Below, in pieces: positions 15,176-22,696 of a stretch of DNA of 59,718 nucleotides. The translations under genes and the position numbers were made by a program. Under the pieces are notes generated by a model, which was not told where the DNA came from, ran no database searches, and was given only the letters and a program-made list of their open reading frames with translations. Every line of letters starts with the position of its first letter. Position 1 is the first letter of the stretch. Origin of the DNA: a virus; IMG/VR virus record IMGVR_UViG_3300011115_000141, positions 1 to 59,718 of that record; one strand, given 5' to 3'.

Positions 15176-15383
15176 ACCACCTGAAAAACTACTGGGAAGA
15201 CAAGTCCGAATGTCTGACAGACACTGGATGATATTGCAACAACTTGGCGGGGCTGAATGGTTGAGGACTATCCTTGACAAGAAGGCGCCCATGCCCAAGA
15301 AGTATTACGACAACGAACTGGCGCGTATGCACAACCCTGCTGACGCTGTATTTTTAAAACGAAGGAGAGAAGAAAATGATTGA
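15162..15383 (+). CDS. 73-residue basic protein, unknown
   Basis: ATG 15162 overlaps the zinc-ribbon gene by 14 nt. The protein is basic at both ends (PRPKPPEKLLGRQVRMS and KRRREEND) with a helical centre (HWMILQQLGGAEWLRTILDK), which resembles the helices of small ribbon-helix-helix or antitoxin-like DNA binders, though no strand pattern proves it. Unknown function. Confidence 0.55.
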   Translation: MPRPKPPEKLLGRQVRMSDRHWMILQQLGGAEWLRTILDKKAPMPKKYYDNELARMHNPADAVFLKRRREEND

Positions 15384-15945
15384 ACTGATTGAAGACGGTA
15401 CAGAGCCAACTTATGTGAGCCTCTACGAAGGTGCTACGCTTGAGCAAGCTGGGCATATATGGGGTAGCGTTATCAAGAGCGATGGTGGCCACTGCCCTGT
15501 GTGCAACAGATGGGGTAAGCTGTACCGGCGCGGTATTAGTGCGTCCATGGCACGGCAGTTAATATGGTTGTGCTTACAAGACCCGCGTGAAGATGGCTGG
15601 GTGGACGTACAACGCACCGCACCCGTGTGGTTGCTACGCTCCCCTCAACTTGGTACTTTGCGGCACTGGGGCATGGTACTGGATGCGCCTGTGAAGGGTG
15701 CGAAGAGCCGTACGGCAGGACTGTGGAAGCCGACAGCCATAGGCTTGGAGTTTGCATACAACAAACTTTCTGTGCCCAAGTACAAGTACATCTACAACGA
15801 CACCGTGTTTGATACCGAAGGCGCTGACGTCACCATTCTCGATTGCATTGGTGAACACTTTGATTACAACGAACTTATGAATGCAAACTATTATGGCGAA
15901 TACACCGGAAACGAAAGTGAAGACGGCAGTGAGGAAAATGCTTAA
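15376..15945 (+). CDS. 189-residue zinc-binding-like protein, unknown
   Basis: Behind AAGGAGAGAAGAAA, overlapping the previous stop. Contains one CPVCNRWG knuckle near residues 40-47, then a helical segment (ISASMARQLIWLCLQ) and a winged-helix-like part (GWVDVQRTAPVWLLRSPQLG, then a basic turn). The C-terminal 50 residues are acidic. Combination of a knuckle with a winged-helix-like middle suggests a DNA-binding protein, but with one CxxC only I would not call a specific family. Confidence 0.6.
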   Translation: MIELIEDGTEPTYVSLYEGATLEQAGHIWGSVIKSDGGHCPVCNRWGKLYRRGISASMARQLIWLCLQDPREDGWVDVQRTAPVWLLRSPQLGTLRHWGMVLDAPVKGAKSRTAGLWKPTAIGLEFAYNKLSVPKYKYIYNDTVFDTEGADVTILDCIGEHFDYNELMNANYYGEYTGNESEDGSEENA

Positions 15946-16204
15946 TGCCTTTGACATCTACCACTTCATGCCCCCTGCTAACGGCTTTGGCCGTGCAGGG
16001 ATACCTGACATCATTGGCTGTATGGATGGACACTTCATCGCCATCGAGTGCAAGGCAGGCAAAGGCACAACCACAGCCCTTCAAGACAGAGAACTCAACG
16101 CCATCCTTAACCATGGCGGAACAGTTTTCATTGCTAGAGAAGACAACCTTGAAGACTTACAACAACTACTGATGGGACTACGAGATGAGCTACATAGAAC
16201 CTGA
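15881..16204 (+). CDS. VRR-NUC domain nuclease
   Basis: A 107-residue stand-alone VRR-NUC type nuclease of the restriction-endonuclease fold. Residues 35-67 carry the active-site pattern: FGRAGIPDIIGCMDG (Asp46), then FIAIECKAGKG (Glu55, Lys57), followed by a helix with Gln (TALQDRELNAI) and GGTVFIAR. ATG 15893 (residue 5, ANTPETKV follows) is an equally possible start; neither has a clear ribosome site, so coupling to the upstream gene, which it overlaps by 65 nt, is likely. Family members cut branched or structured DNA and are common in phage recombination modules. Confidence 0.82.
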   Translation: MQTIMANTPETKVKTAVRKMLNAFDIYHFMPPANGFGRAGIPDIIGCMDGHFIAIECKAGKGTTTALQDRELNAILNHGGTVFIAREDNLEDLQQLLMGLRDELHRT

Positions 16205-16481
16205 TTTCGCAATGACAGACGAGGAGCTACACCGCAGAGTCGTGGCTATGTCAGATGATGAGCAAGAACACTTCAGGCTACTGATCCACAAGTTGGTGAT
16301 GTGCTATGGAGAAGGCAAGGCGCAAGGCGTTGTCGTCATTGGCCGCGCTGAAGATCAACTGGCAGGAGTCGTTACGCTAAACTGTAACGAGATGGAGGCG
16401 TCGCAACTCATGTTGGCGGCAAACGATTTTTTCGGCTTTCTAAACGTCCTCGACGCACCACCAAAAGAAAACTTTAACTGA
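16185..16481 (+). CDS. 98-residue protein, unknown
   Basis: Overlaps the nuclease gene by 20 nt. The protein shows an acidic helical first half (DDEQEHFRLLIHKLVMCYGE) and a beta-rich second half (GVVVIGRAEDQLAGVVTLNC) ending in another helix. It reads like a small alpha-beta domain. No motif. The tight overlap suggests common expression with the nuclease. Confidence 0.6.
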   Translation: MSYIEPDFAMTDEELHRRVVAMSDDEQEHFRLLIHKLVMCYGEGKAQGVVVIGRAEDQLAGVVTLNCNEMEASQLMLAANDFFGFLNVLDAPPKENFN

Positions 16482-16491
16482 AGGAGATAAC

Positions 16492-16746
16492 ATGAAAGAA
16501 GAATGGCTAATGCCCGGAGCCGTAGTTCCGGTAGACATAGAAACAATACAAGCGCTTGTTGAGGAAATCAAAAGACTGATTGATGTTGTTGGTGGCATGG
16601 CGTTGAATCAACAGGAAGAACGCGCAGAGTCGCAGGGCAAGATCGAAACCCTGCACGCCATGTACGAACTGGCAAGCAAGCAACGAGATACTTTGATGGA
16701 CGAACAGCGAGCACAGGTTGCGGCTATGCGCGGGAGGATTCAATGA
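16492..16746 (+). CDS. 84-residue coiled-coil protein
   Basis: ATG follows AAGGAGATAAC. After a short N-terminal extension, nearly the whole protein (residues 17-84) is predicted helix with heptad-like leucine and isoleucine spacing, charged and rich in Glu, Gln and Arg. Probably an oligomerising coiled coil. Unknown role. Its GGGAGG near the end serves as ribosome site for the next gene. Confidence 0.58.
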   Translation: MKEEWLMPGAVVPVDIETIQALVEEIKRLIDVVGGMALNQQEERAESQGKIETLHAMYELASKQRDTLMDEQRAQVAAMRGRIQ

Positions 16747-16997
16747 ACAGAGATGACATTATCCGCATGGTTAACAAAGCTGGTGGTGGGCAATTGTCAG
16801 ACCGACAGTTTCAATTGCATGGTTTAGACACAATTACAAATTTTGCCGCCCTTGTCGCTTCTTCCGAGCGTGAGGCGTGTGCAAAGGTGTGTGAGTTGAT
16901 GTGGCACGAATGGTTGGACTCGCCCGAAGAGAATGAACCAAATAAACCTGATGCAGAAGATTGTTACAGGGCTATCCGAGCAAGGAGCAATCCATGA
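16743..16997 (+). CDS. Phage module protein, MNRDDIIR type, copy 1
   Basis: An 84-residue protein starting in an ATGA overlap. It shares the frame MNR(D/E)DIIR, then FAALV, then EREAC, then AIRAR with the next gene, so the two are tandem paralogues that have diverged in the middle. A basic N-terminal helix and a C-terminal AIRAR helix flank a variable core. Proteins of this kind occur in many phages and prophages without known function. Confidence 0.65.
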   Translation: MNRDDIIRMVNKAGGGQLSDRQFQLHGLDTITNFAALVASSEREACAKVCELMWHEWLDSPEENEPNKPDAEDCYRAIRARSNP

Positions 16998-17323
16998 ACA
17001 GGGAAGACATTATCCGAATAGCGCAAGAGGCGGGGTTGCATATTGCAACCGATGTGAACTGGATGCCTATCATTGGCCTTGAGTACGCAGAGAAGTTTGC
17101 CGCCCTTGTGATTGCCAACCACCCACCGCAGTCATACATGACATGGCAAGAGGGGTACGAGGCAGGCAAGCAGGACGAGCGTGAGGCGTGTGAAGCCCTG
17201 CATGACCACGAAGATGTGCAAGCCCCTGTTGGCAACAGTTCATGGGGTGAGGCGTATCAAGAGGGTTGGGGTCAAGGCACAGCCGCATATCGTGATGCCA
17301 TCCGAGCAAGGGGACAAGCATGA
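16994..17323 (+). CDS. Phage module protein, MNREDIIR type, copy 2
   Basis: A 109-residue paralogue of the preceding protein, starting at ATG 16994 behind CAAGGAGCAATCC; the longer open frame to 16961 only shadows the upstream gene. It keeps MNREDIIR, EKFAALV, DEREACEAL and the final AIRARG, but carries an inserted Trp/Gly-rich middle (SYMTWQEGYEAGKQ and WGEAYQEGWGQG). Duplication followed by insertion is the simplest history. Function unknown. Confidence 0.66.
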   Translation: MNREDIIRIAQEAGLHIATDVNWMPIIGLEYAEKFAALVIANHPPQSYMTWQEGYEAGKQDEREACEALHDHEDVQAPVGNSSWGEAYQEGWGQGTAAYRDAIRARGQA

Positions 17324-17916
17324 CTAAAGAAGCATTGAAGTTGGCATTGGAGGCGTTGGAAACCCCTTGGAATGCCCCTTATGTTGATGGTTGCGACTTG
17401 GCATTGGGCAAGAAAGTGAAAGCCATCACCGCCATCAAAGAAGCCTTGGCCAACGAAGCCCTAGAAAAAATGGCAGAGAACGCCAGAGAGTTAGGGCTGG
17501 ACTATGAGCCAGAGCAGAAGCCTGTGGCGTGGGTTGACCCAGCAACATTGCATCACCTAAAAATTGGCTTAGAAGGTGTGCATTTGGTGTACGAAACAGA
17601 GATGGTCAACTCTTTGCCTTTGTACGACAAGCCACAATTTGCAAATTCTAAAAATTATTTAGAACGACTGATACGCATTATGGGTACGTTTGACTTGGCA
17701 ACTGGTCATGCAAATAATTTTGATGAACTGCTTGATTCGCTAGAGTCAGAGTTGCGTGATGTGCTTGGGCATTACCGACAACAGCGCACATGGGTTGGGC
17801 TGACGGATGAGGAAGTGAATAGCCTACGGTACAAACGCGATTGGACTGGCCCTTGGACAGACATGACATTTGCCCGAGCCATTGAAGCCGCAATATTGGA
17901 GAAAAACAATGTCTGA
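17320..17916 (+). CDS. Mosaic protein ending in an RTWVGLTDEE module
   Basis: A 198-residue protein. The N-terminus (MTKEALKLALEALETPWNA, then AITAIKEAL) is a recurring phage leader helix pair. A middle part (KPVAWVDPATLHHLKIGLEG) resembles another exchangeable block, and the C-terminus carries RTWVGLTDEEVNSL, then an AIEAAILEKNN end. The last block is shared at DNA level with three downstream genes. The protein looks assembled from exchangeable modules. No enzymatic motif; function unknown. Confidence 0.68.
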   Translation: MTKEALKLALEALETPWNAPYVDGCDLALGKKVKAITAIKEALANEALEKMAENARELGLDYEPEQKPVAWVDPATLHHLKIGLEGVHLVYETEMVNSLPLYDKPQFANSKNYLERLIRIMGTFDLATGHANNFDELLDSLESELRDVLGHYRQQRTWVGLTDEEVNSLRYKRDWTGPWTDMTFARAIEAAILEKNNV

Positions 17917-18112
17917 ACCTAAGCTAAAAGTAGTATTTGAAGAGGGGTGCTTTGATGGGTTTGATGGAACACCTGACGAGCTGGCTGAGATGATCGCTGA
18001 GCTACACCGTATGGCGGCTGACGGAACCATCATGGACAACGCTACACCCTTGGACGACGACCAGATCGAGGAGCTCAACGAGGCTAAGAGCAGACGGGAG
18101 CAGAGGCAATGA
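17909..18112 (+). CDS. 67-residue acidic protein, unknown
   Basis: Starts at ATG 17909, inside the end of the previous gene, behind TTGGAG. It is acidic, with a helix (TPDELAEMIAELHRMAADG, residues 21-39) and a charged C-terminal helix. The part FDGTPDELAEMIAEL is of a kind seen in small phage proteins without known function. It lacks the RTWVGL block of its neighbours. Confidence 0.58.
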   Translation: MSEPKLKVVFEEGCFDGFDGTPDELAEMIAELHRMAADGTIMDNATPLDDDQIEELNEAKSRREQRQ

Positions 18113-18432
18113 CAGCCGCATACTTTGAAGACCATCCAACAGGCCCTGACAAGGTTATCTTGCGTAAGCCGAAGCATGACTTTGGGGAGCCTTGGTCGCC
18201 CGTGTCGATTGGAGTGGACGTTACCAAAGAGGGCGCTCATGTTGTTGGTATCTACGCTTTGGATAAAGATACCTCGCATATTTTCTACGCCAAACACCAT
18301 CCTGCACCACAGCGCACATGGGTTGGGCTGACGGAAGACGAGGTGTTTGCAGTTAGCAACACTATGCCGTACGGGGATCGTTTTGACTTTGCCGAAGCCA
18401 TTGAAGCCAAACTCAAGGAGAAGAACACATGA
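18109..18432 (+). CDS. Mosaic protein with RTWVGLTEDE module
   Basis: A 107-residue protein. The N-terminal 67 residues are beta-rich and unlike the neighbours, while the C-terminus has RTWVGLTEDEVFAV and ends AIEAKLKEKNT. The DNA coding KLKEKNT contains the AAGGAG ribosome site of the next gene, and the stop overlaps that gene's ATG (ATGA). The module is the most diverged of the four at DNA level. Function unknown. Confidence 0.62.
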   Translation: MTAAYFEDHPTGPDKVILRKPKHDFGEPWSPVSIGVDVTKEGAHVVGIYALDKDTSHIFYAKHHPAPQRTWVGLTEDEVFAVSNTMPYGDRFDFAEAIEAKLKEKNT

Positions 18433-18650
18433 ACGTAGGACGCTATTTAAGGGGCGAAGACCGCCATGTTGGTACAGCAAGAACAACACAGTTTCAGCAA
18501 CCACAGCGCACATGGGTTGGGCTGACGGATGAGGAGATTAGCGACTTGTGGTGCAAGGTCAGCAATACCGACTTTGTGACGGCAGACACCCATGTGTTTG
18601 CCAGAGCCATCGAAGCCGCACACGGCATTAAGGAGAAGAACAATGGATAA
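18429..18650 (+). CDS. Mosaic protein with RTWVGLTDEE module
   Basis: A 73-residue protein in an ATGA overlap. A 25-residue unique N-terminus is followed by QRTWVGLTDEEISDLW and a C-terminal ARAIEAAHGIKEKNNG tail. The 29-bp core at 18507-18535 is identical to those at 17785-17813 and 18751-18779. Function unknown. Confidence 0.6.
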   Translation: MNVGRYLRGEDRHVGTARTTQFQQPQRTWVGLTDEEISDLWCKVSNTDFVTADTHVFARAIEAAHGIKEKNNG

Positions 18651-18873
18651 ACCAATAGCATGGTACGACCCAACTAACGGCATGGTCAGCACAGACAAAG
18701 ACAGTCCTTTGTTTACACCGCTTGGTCAGGTATGGCCTTTGTATCCACCGCGCACATGGGTTGGGCTGACGGATGAGGATTTGGGGTTTTTGTTTCCGCA
18801 TGGAAAATCTGTATGGCTTCAAGAAACAGTAAAAATCATTGAAGCCAAACTCAAGGAGAAGAACAATGCTTGA
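18643..18873 (+). CDS. Mosaic protein with RTWVGLTDED module
   Basis: A 76-residue protein; ATG 18643 follows TTAAGGAGAAGAACA, whereas the longer open frame has no ribosome site. The N-terminus (DKPIAWYDPTNGMV, then PLYPP) is a KPVAW-type block akin to the middle of the 198-residue protein. RTWVGLTDEDLGFL and an IIEAKLKEKNN end follow. It again supplies the ribosome site for its neighbour from its own codons. Confidence 0.62.
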   Translation: MDKPIAWYDPTNGMVSTDKDSPLFTPLGQVWPLYPPRTWVGLTDEDLGFLFPHGKSVWLQETVKIIEAKLKEKNNA

Positions 18874-19012
18874 TTGGTTAACAAAACATTGGTGCAGTTG
18901 GTTTCATGGCGGCGGTCAGATTAAGCGTGACTGTTACGACCGCATCAACTGGCAGTGTGGTAAATGTGGTCGATGGTGTGATCCGGTGGAACTCAAGGAG
19001 AAGAACACATGA
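18866..19012 (+). CDS. 48-residue cysteine-rich protein, possible zinc finger
   Basis: Starts at ATG 18866 in the shared junction. The peptide is rich in Trp, Cys and His: WCSWFHGGG, then DCYDRINWQCGKCGRWCDP. Cys23, Cys31, Cys34 and Cys38 could hold one zinc ion. It ends with the recurring LKEKNT tail. Small size and missing homologues in memory leave function open, but ribosome site and junction make translation likely. Confidence 0.55.
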   Translation: MLDWLTKHWCSWFHGGGQIKRDCYDRINWQCGKCGRWCDPVELKEKNT

Positions 19013-19197
19013 AATACTCACAATCCAAACCGCTTGTGGAAGAGTTGATGAACCTTGCAATACTGTTTCATGGAAGCCCAACCATGTTGCGTACCAAGAT
19101 ATATGACGCAATTGACAAGTATATTCCCGACCTTGACCCCGCTTGCATGGAGCGTGGTTGTACCTGTATTGATGACTACAAGGAGAAGAACAGTTGA
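19009..19197 (+). CDS. 62-residue protein, unknown
   Basis: ATG 19009 overlaps the previous stop. The first 40 residues are helical (LVEELMNLAILFHGSPTMLR) and the end contains three Cys (ACMERGCTCIDDY) before the recurring KEKNS tail. Its last codons give the AAGGAG site for the DNA polymerase gene, whose TTG start overlaps this stop. It thus may couple polymerase translation to the small-gene array. Confidence 0.58.
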   Translation: MKYSQSKPLVEELMNLAILFHGSPTMLRTKIYDAIDKYIPDLDPACMERGCTCIDDYKEKNS

Positions 19198-21164
19198 CCA
19201 AACCATACGACACGATCTTAACGATCGACTTCGAAACCTACTGGGACACCAAGGAAGGTTACACACTTAGCAAGATGACAACTGAGGAGTACATACGCCA
19301 TGACTTATTTCACGCGTTTGGATGCTGCGTTCATGAGTACGGATCTGACAGCCCAATTACTTGGGTTAGAGGAGATGGACTACGTGAATACTTTTCTGGA
19401 ATCGACTGGGGACGAACCGCAGTGCTTGCGCACAACGCACAGTTCGATGTATCAATTATGGAATGGGTGTATGGCGTACACCCCGCCTTCATCTTCGACA
19501 CCCTATCAATGGCGCGAGCTCTCAGAGGCGTTGAGGTTGGCAACAGTCTCGCCAAACTTGCAGACGCTTTTGGTCTTCCCGCCAAAGGGACAGCCGTACA
19601 CAGCACCAATGGTGTGGCCGAGTTGGACGAGGTCTTGGAATCTGAGCTTGCAGACTATTGCAAACACGACGTATATCTATGCGAACGAATCTTTGATCGC
19701 TTGGTCAAAGGATACCCCAGCAAAGAGCTAAGACTCATCGACATGACGCTGAAAATGTACACACGCCCAGTGTTGCAGCTTGACGCCCTCATGCTACATA
19801 ACGCAATCGAAAAGGAGAAAGAAGATCGTGACGCACTACTACAGAAACTCGGCGTGGAAGAGACTGCGCTGGCATCGAACCCGAAGTTTGCTGCACTACT
19901 TGAGAAACTCAATGTTGTTCCGCCAACCAAGGTTAGTAAGACGACTGGGAAGCAAGCGCTTGCCCTCGCTAAAAATGATGCCCTATTTCAAACGCTTCTC
20001 AACGGTGAACGTGAAGACGTTGCCCTACTTTGTGAGGCGCGTCTTCGGGTTAAGTCAACCACCGAGAGAACCAGAGCACAGCGGTTTCTGGACATCAGCC
20101 AACGCGGTGCACTCCCAGTACCTCTCTCGTACTACGGTGCGCAAACTGGTCGTTGGACAGCCGCCAAAGGCTCGGCCATTAACATGCAGAACCTCAAGCG
20201 AGGCTCGTTCCTACGCAAAGCAATTATGGCTCCCGAAGGCTACCAACTCGTCGTCGGTGATCTCTCGCAGATTGAGCCACGAGTACTTGCATGGCTTTCA
20301 GATTACCAAGACATGCTTACGATATTCAGGGGTGGGGGTGACCCTTACGCCGCGTTCGGATCGCAGATGTTTAACATTCCCGGACTCAGTAAGGAGACTC
20401 ACCCAGATCTTCGGCAGTCAGCGAAGAGCGCACTCCTTGGCTGCGGATACGGTCTTGGTTGGGCGGCTTTTGCGTCTCAACTTCTCGTGGGATTCCTCGG
20501 GGCACCGCCCGTTCGGTATGAGAAAGATTTTGCAAAGAAGCTAGGCGTGGATGGCAAGTACATCGACAAGTTCCTTGAGTGGGATGACAACTACGTCAAG
20601 ATGATGGAGATCCCACATACTTGCACGGATCAGGAGCTACTCATTCACTGCGTAGCGTCCAAGAAGATCATCGACAAGTACAGGGCTACAGCGCACCCCG
20701 TTGTGAGCTTCTGGGACATGTGCTCTGGCCTCATACAAACATCGCTTGCAGACGGCAAAGAGTTCGTGTATAAATGTATTACCTTCAAAAAGGGTGAGAT
20801 AGTTCTGCCAAACGGCATGAGTTTGCTCTACCCAGACCTGCGCCAAGAGAAGGACGAGAAAGGTAGGAGCCAGTGGATATACGGGCCAGACGCTACCAAA
20901 CTTTACGCAGGCAAGATCACGAACAATGTGGTGCAGGGCACTGCGCGTATTGTGATGACGGACGGGATGCTACGAACTGCAAAGAGATACTTTGTGGCTG
21001 GAACGGTACATGACGAGCAGATCGTTGTTGTGCCGGAAGCTGAAGTGGAGGAAGCTAAGACTTGGGTCTTGGCTCAGATGACTATGGAGCCGAGCTACAT
21101 GCCCGGTATTCCACTAGACGCTGACGGTGGTGCGCATCGTCGTTATGGATTAGCAAAAAACTAA
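19194..21164 (+). CDS. Family A DNA polymerase with 3'-5' exonuclease
   Basis: A 656-residue replicative polymerase starting at a TTG codon (19194) behind AAGGAGAAGAACAG. The proofreading domain has Exo I DFETY (Asp12, Glu14), Exo II NAQFD (Asp85) and Exo III YCKHD (Asp159). The polymerase domain shows motif A VVGDLSQIEPRVLAWL (Asp356), motif B RQSAKSALLGCGYG (Arg407, Lys411, Tyr419) and motif C VHDEQ (Asp607). All catalytic residues are present. At 656 residues it is of compact phage type without a 5' nuclease domain. The motif B position before YG is cysteine-glycine rather than the phenylalanine seen in many family members, so nucleotide selection may differ. It acts with the primase-helicase 5 kb downstream. 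Confidence 0.95.
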   Translation: MTKPYDTILTIDFETYWDTKEGYTLSKMTTEEYIRHDLFHAFGCCVHEYGSDSPITWVRGDGLREYFSGIDWGRTAVLAHNAQFDVSIMEWVYGVHPAFIFDTLSMARALRGVEVGNSLAKLADAFGLPAKGTAVHSTNGVAELDEVLESELADYCKHDVYLCERIFDRLVKGYPSKELRLIDMTLKMYTRPVLQLDALMLHNAIEKEKEDRDALLQKLGVEETALASNPKFAALLEKLNVVPPTKVSKTTGKQALALAKNDALFQTLLNGEREDVALLCEARLRVKSTTERTRAQRFLDISQRGALPVPLSYYGAQTGRWTAAKGSAINMQNLKRGSFLRKAIMAPEGYQLVVGDLSQIEPRVLAWLSDYQDMLTIFRGGGDPYAAFGSQMFNIPGLSKETHPDLRQSAKSALLGCGYGLGWAAFASQLLVGFLGAPPVRYEKDFAKKLGVDGKYIDKFLEWDDNYVKMMEIPHTCTDQELLIHCVASKKIIDKYRATAHPVVSFWDMCSGLIQTSLADGKEFVYKCITFKKGEIVLPNGMSLLYPDLRQEKDEKGRSQWIYGPDATKLYAGKITNNVVQGTARIVMTDGMLRTAKRYFVAGTVHDEQIVVVPEAEVEEAKTWVLAQMTMEPSYMPGIPLDADGGAHRRYGLAKN

Positions 21165-21175
21165 AAGGAGAAAGT

Positions 21176-21484
21176 ATGAAGTTACCAACGCGTATGCGTG
21201 TGGGCAGGAAATGGTACAGCGTGGAGGTGGTAGAAGCCATGCTTCATCGCCGAGATATGGGGCGCACGTTCTACCCAGAGCAGTGCATCCGGCTTGGCAA
21301 GACAAGCAACATCACGGGGCGTAGGTTCAGCAAGGATGAGTTGGCTGACACGTTCTGGCATGAGGTTGTCCACGCCATACTGGAGGACATGGGGCAGTAT
21401 GAACTCAATAAAAACGAGGCGTTTGTCACACAGTTTGCCAACCGATTAACTGTAGCAATAAAGACTGCGAAGTTTGATGACTAA
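21176..21484 (+). CDS. Minimal HExxH metallopeptidase-like protein
   Basis: A 102-residue protein behind AAAAGGAGAAAGT. WHEVVHAILEDMG (His62, Glu63, His66) is a zincin HExxH motif and NKNEAFVTQFAN supplies Glu81 as a likely third ligand, as in ImmA/IrrE and similar small metallopeptidases. The N-terminal 45 residues form a beta-rich part. Whether it cuts proteins is unknown. Phage proteins of this shape are often annotated only as putative metallopeptidases. It lies between polymerase and nuclease in the replication block. Confidence 0.72.
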   Translation: MKLPTRMRVGRKWYSVEVVEAMLHRRDMGRTFYPEQCIRLGKTSNITGRRFSKDELADTFWHEVVHAILEDMGQYELNKNEAFVTQFANRLTVAIKTAKFDD

Positions 21485-22145
21485 ACCAATTACATGGAGC
21501 CACTCATCCCTCAAGGATTACGAGGGCTGCGCCCGTAGGTATCACGAAGTAAAGGTCTTGAAGAACTACAAGTTCCAAGAGACTGAAGCGACGCGCTACG
21601 GCACGGTACTGCACGAAGCCGCAGAGTTGTACATCAAAGAGGGTAAGCCTATCCCCAAAGAGTTTGAGTACATCAAGGACACACTCGATGCCCTGAACGT
21701 CAAGCCCGGAAGAAAGCTGTGCGAGCACAAGATGGGGCTGACTGTTGACTTGCAACCCTGTGAGTTTCTTGGCAAGGATGTGTGGCTTCGCGGTATTGCT
21801 GACTTGCTTATCGTTGACGATGAGAACTTAACTTGTTGGGTTGTGGACTACAAGACCGGCAACAACAAGTACCCAGATCGGGAGCAACTTAAACTGATGG
21901 CGCTCATGGTGTTCGCCCACTTCCCACACATCCGAAAGGTCAACGCAGCTTTGCTGTTCGTGGTCAAGGATGACATGGTTAGGGCGTCATACACGATTGA
22001 CCAAGCCGAAGCTGAGTGGTGGCAGTATCGCCAACGCGTGGCTAGGATTGAGCAAGCGCATGCAACAGGCGTATGGAACCCAAGACCCTCACCACTGTGT
22101 CCTTGGTGTCCCGTTACAACCTGCGAAAACCACCCAAAACATTAA
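21477..22145 (+). CDS. PD-(D/E)XK exonuclease, Cas4/RecB-like with iron-sulfur cysteines
   Basis: A 222-residue nuclease starting at ATG 21477, overlapping the preceding gene. It has SHSSLKDYEGCARRY (Cys18), GTVLHE (His46), RGIADLL (Asp109), VVDYKTG (Asp124, Lys126) and Gln137, the order seen in RecB, AddB and Cas4 nucleases. Cys18 with a C-terminal trio Cys208, Cys211 and Cys216 matches the arrangement that holds a 4Fe-4S cluster in Cas4 and AddB. In those families the enzyme resects DNA ends. Here recombination or replication end processing is likely. No CRISPR array is present nearby. Confidence 0.85.
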   Translation: MTKPITWSHSSLKDYEGCARRYHEVKVLKNYKFQETEATRYGTVLHEAAELYIKEGKPIPKEFEYIKDTLDALNVKPGRKLCEHKMGLTVDLQPCEFLGKDVWLRGIADLLIVDDENLTCWVVDYKTGNNKYPDREQLKLMALMVFAHFPHIRKVNAALLFVVKDDMVRASYTIDQAEAEWWQYRQRVARIEQAHATGVWNPRPSPLCPWCPVTTCENHPKH

Positions 22146-22155
22146 GGAGAAAACT

Positions 22156-22443
22156 ATGAACGTATATGACATCGACATCGTGACAGACTCAGACGAAGGC
22201 CGCACAGTCAATGTGTGGACACTCAACGCCAACAACATGGCCGAAGCATTGCTTGATGCGTTTGAGAAGAATAAGAACTCACTCAAGAGCGTTACAGAAG
22301 GCGCTGTCATGGTGACAATCATTAAAAAGTTTTCAAAGCAAGCAGAAATTTCCCACTTTGAAGCGCAAAATAAAGTACGTCTAATGGTTGCTGAAACTGA
22401 GCAGTCCATCATGGATTTAATTAAACCCCCTGTTAAACATTAG
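22156..22443 (+). CDS. 95-residue protein, unknown
   Basis: Starts at ATG 22156 behind TTAAGGAGAAAACT; the longer open frame overlaps the nuclease and lacks a site. The first half is a beta-alpha unit (YDIDIVTDSDEGRTVNVWTL, then AEALLDAFEKN). The second half is basic and helical. A small alpha-beta protein of unknown function inside the recombination block. Confidence 0.62.
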   Translation: MNVYDIDIVTDSDEGRTVNVWTLNANNMAEALLDAFEKNKNSLKSVTEGAVMVTIIKKFSKQAEISHFEAQNKVRLMVAETEQSIMDLIKPPVKH

Positions 22444-22451
22444 GAGCAATC

Positions 22452-22685
22452 ATGGCTACACGCAACTACCGCAGTGAGTACGACAACTACCAAGGTACAC
22501 CCGAGCAGATCAAGAAACGCGCAGGCCGAGTCAAGGCTAGGCGCATGATGGAGAAGACGGGTGCAGCCACCAAGGGTGATGGCAAAGATGTGGATCACAT
22601 CAAGCCTATGCGCTCGGGCGGTACGTCAGCGAAGGGCAACCTTCGTATGCGAAGTAAGTCAGCGAACAGATCAGACAATAAATAA
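22452..22685 (+). CDS. Small HNH-like protein
   Basis: A 77-residue basic protein. Residues 46-77 contain DVDHIKPMRSGGTSAKGNLR and then SKSANRSDNK, which matches the core of HNH/treble-clef nucleases (His in DH, Asn in GNLR, and a later N). The first His-Asn-His position is present, but the protein is short and lacks the CxxC knuckles of classic forms. In related phages such genes are often called HNH endonucleases. Nicking activity is inferred only. Confidence 0.65.
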   Translation: MATRNYRSEYDNYQGTPEQIKKRAGRVKARRMMEKTGAATKGDGKDVDHIKPMRSGGTSAKGNLRMRSKSANRSDNK

Positions 22686-22696
22686 ACGGAGAAAGC

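Larger units (their letters stand above)
17785..19196 (+). repeat. Shuffling cassette array: RTWVGLT cores and KEKN/ribosome-site junctions
   Basis: A 29-bp core beginning CGCACATGGGTTGGGCTGAC is identical at 17785-17813, 18507-18535 and 18751-18779, with a diverged copy at 18313. A junction of type AAGGAGAAGAACA plus a start codon recurs at 18417-18431, 18631-18645, 18854-18868, 18997-19011 and 19180-19196. It encodes the C-terminal KEKN of one gene and the ribosome site of the next, so a gene can be swapped in frame with its translation signal. Confidence 0.7.

Noticed and set aside
17785-18779. Repeated 29-bp core looked at as a CRISPR-like array
   Set aside because: Copies lie inside genes in a fixed reading frame, spacing is uneven (about 240 to 530 bp), and no cas genes are present; the Cas4-like nuclease is of phage recombination type.
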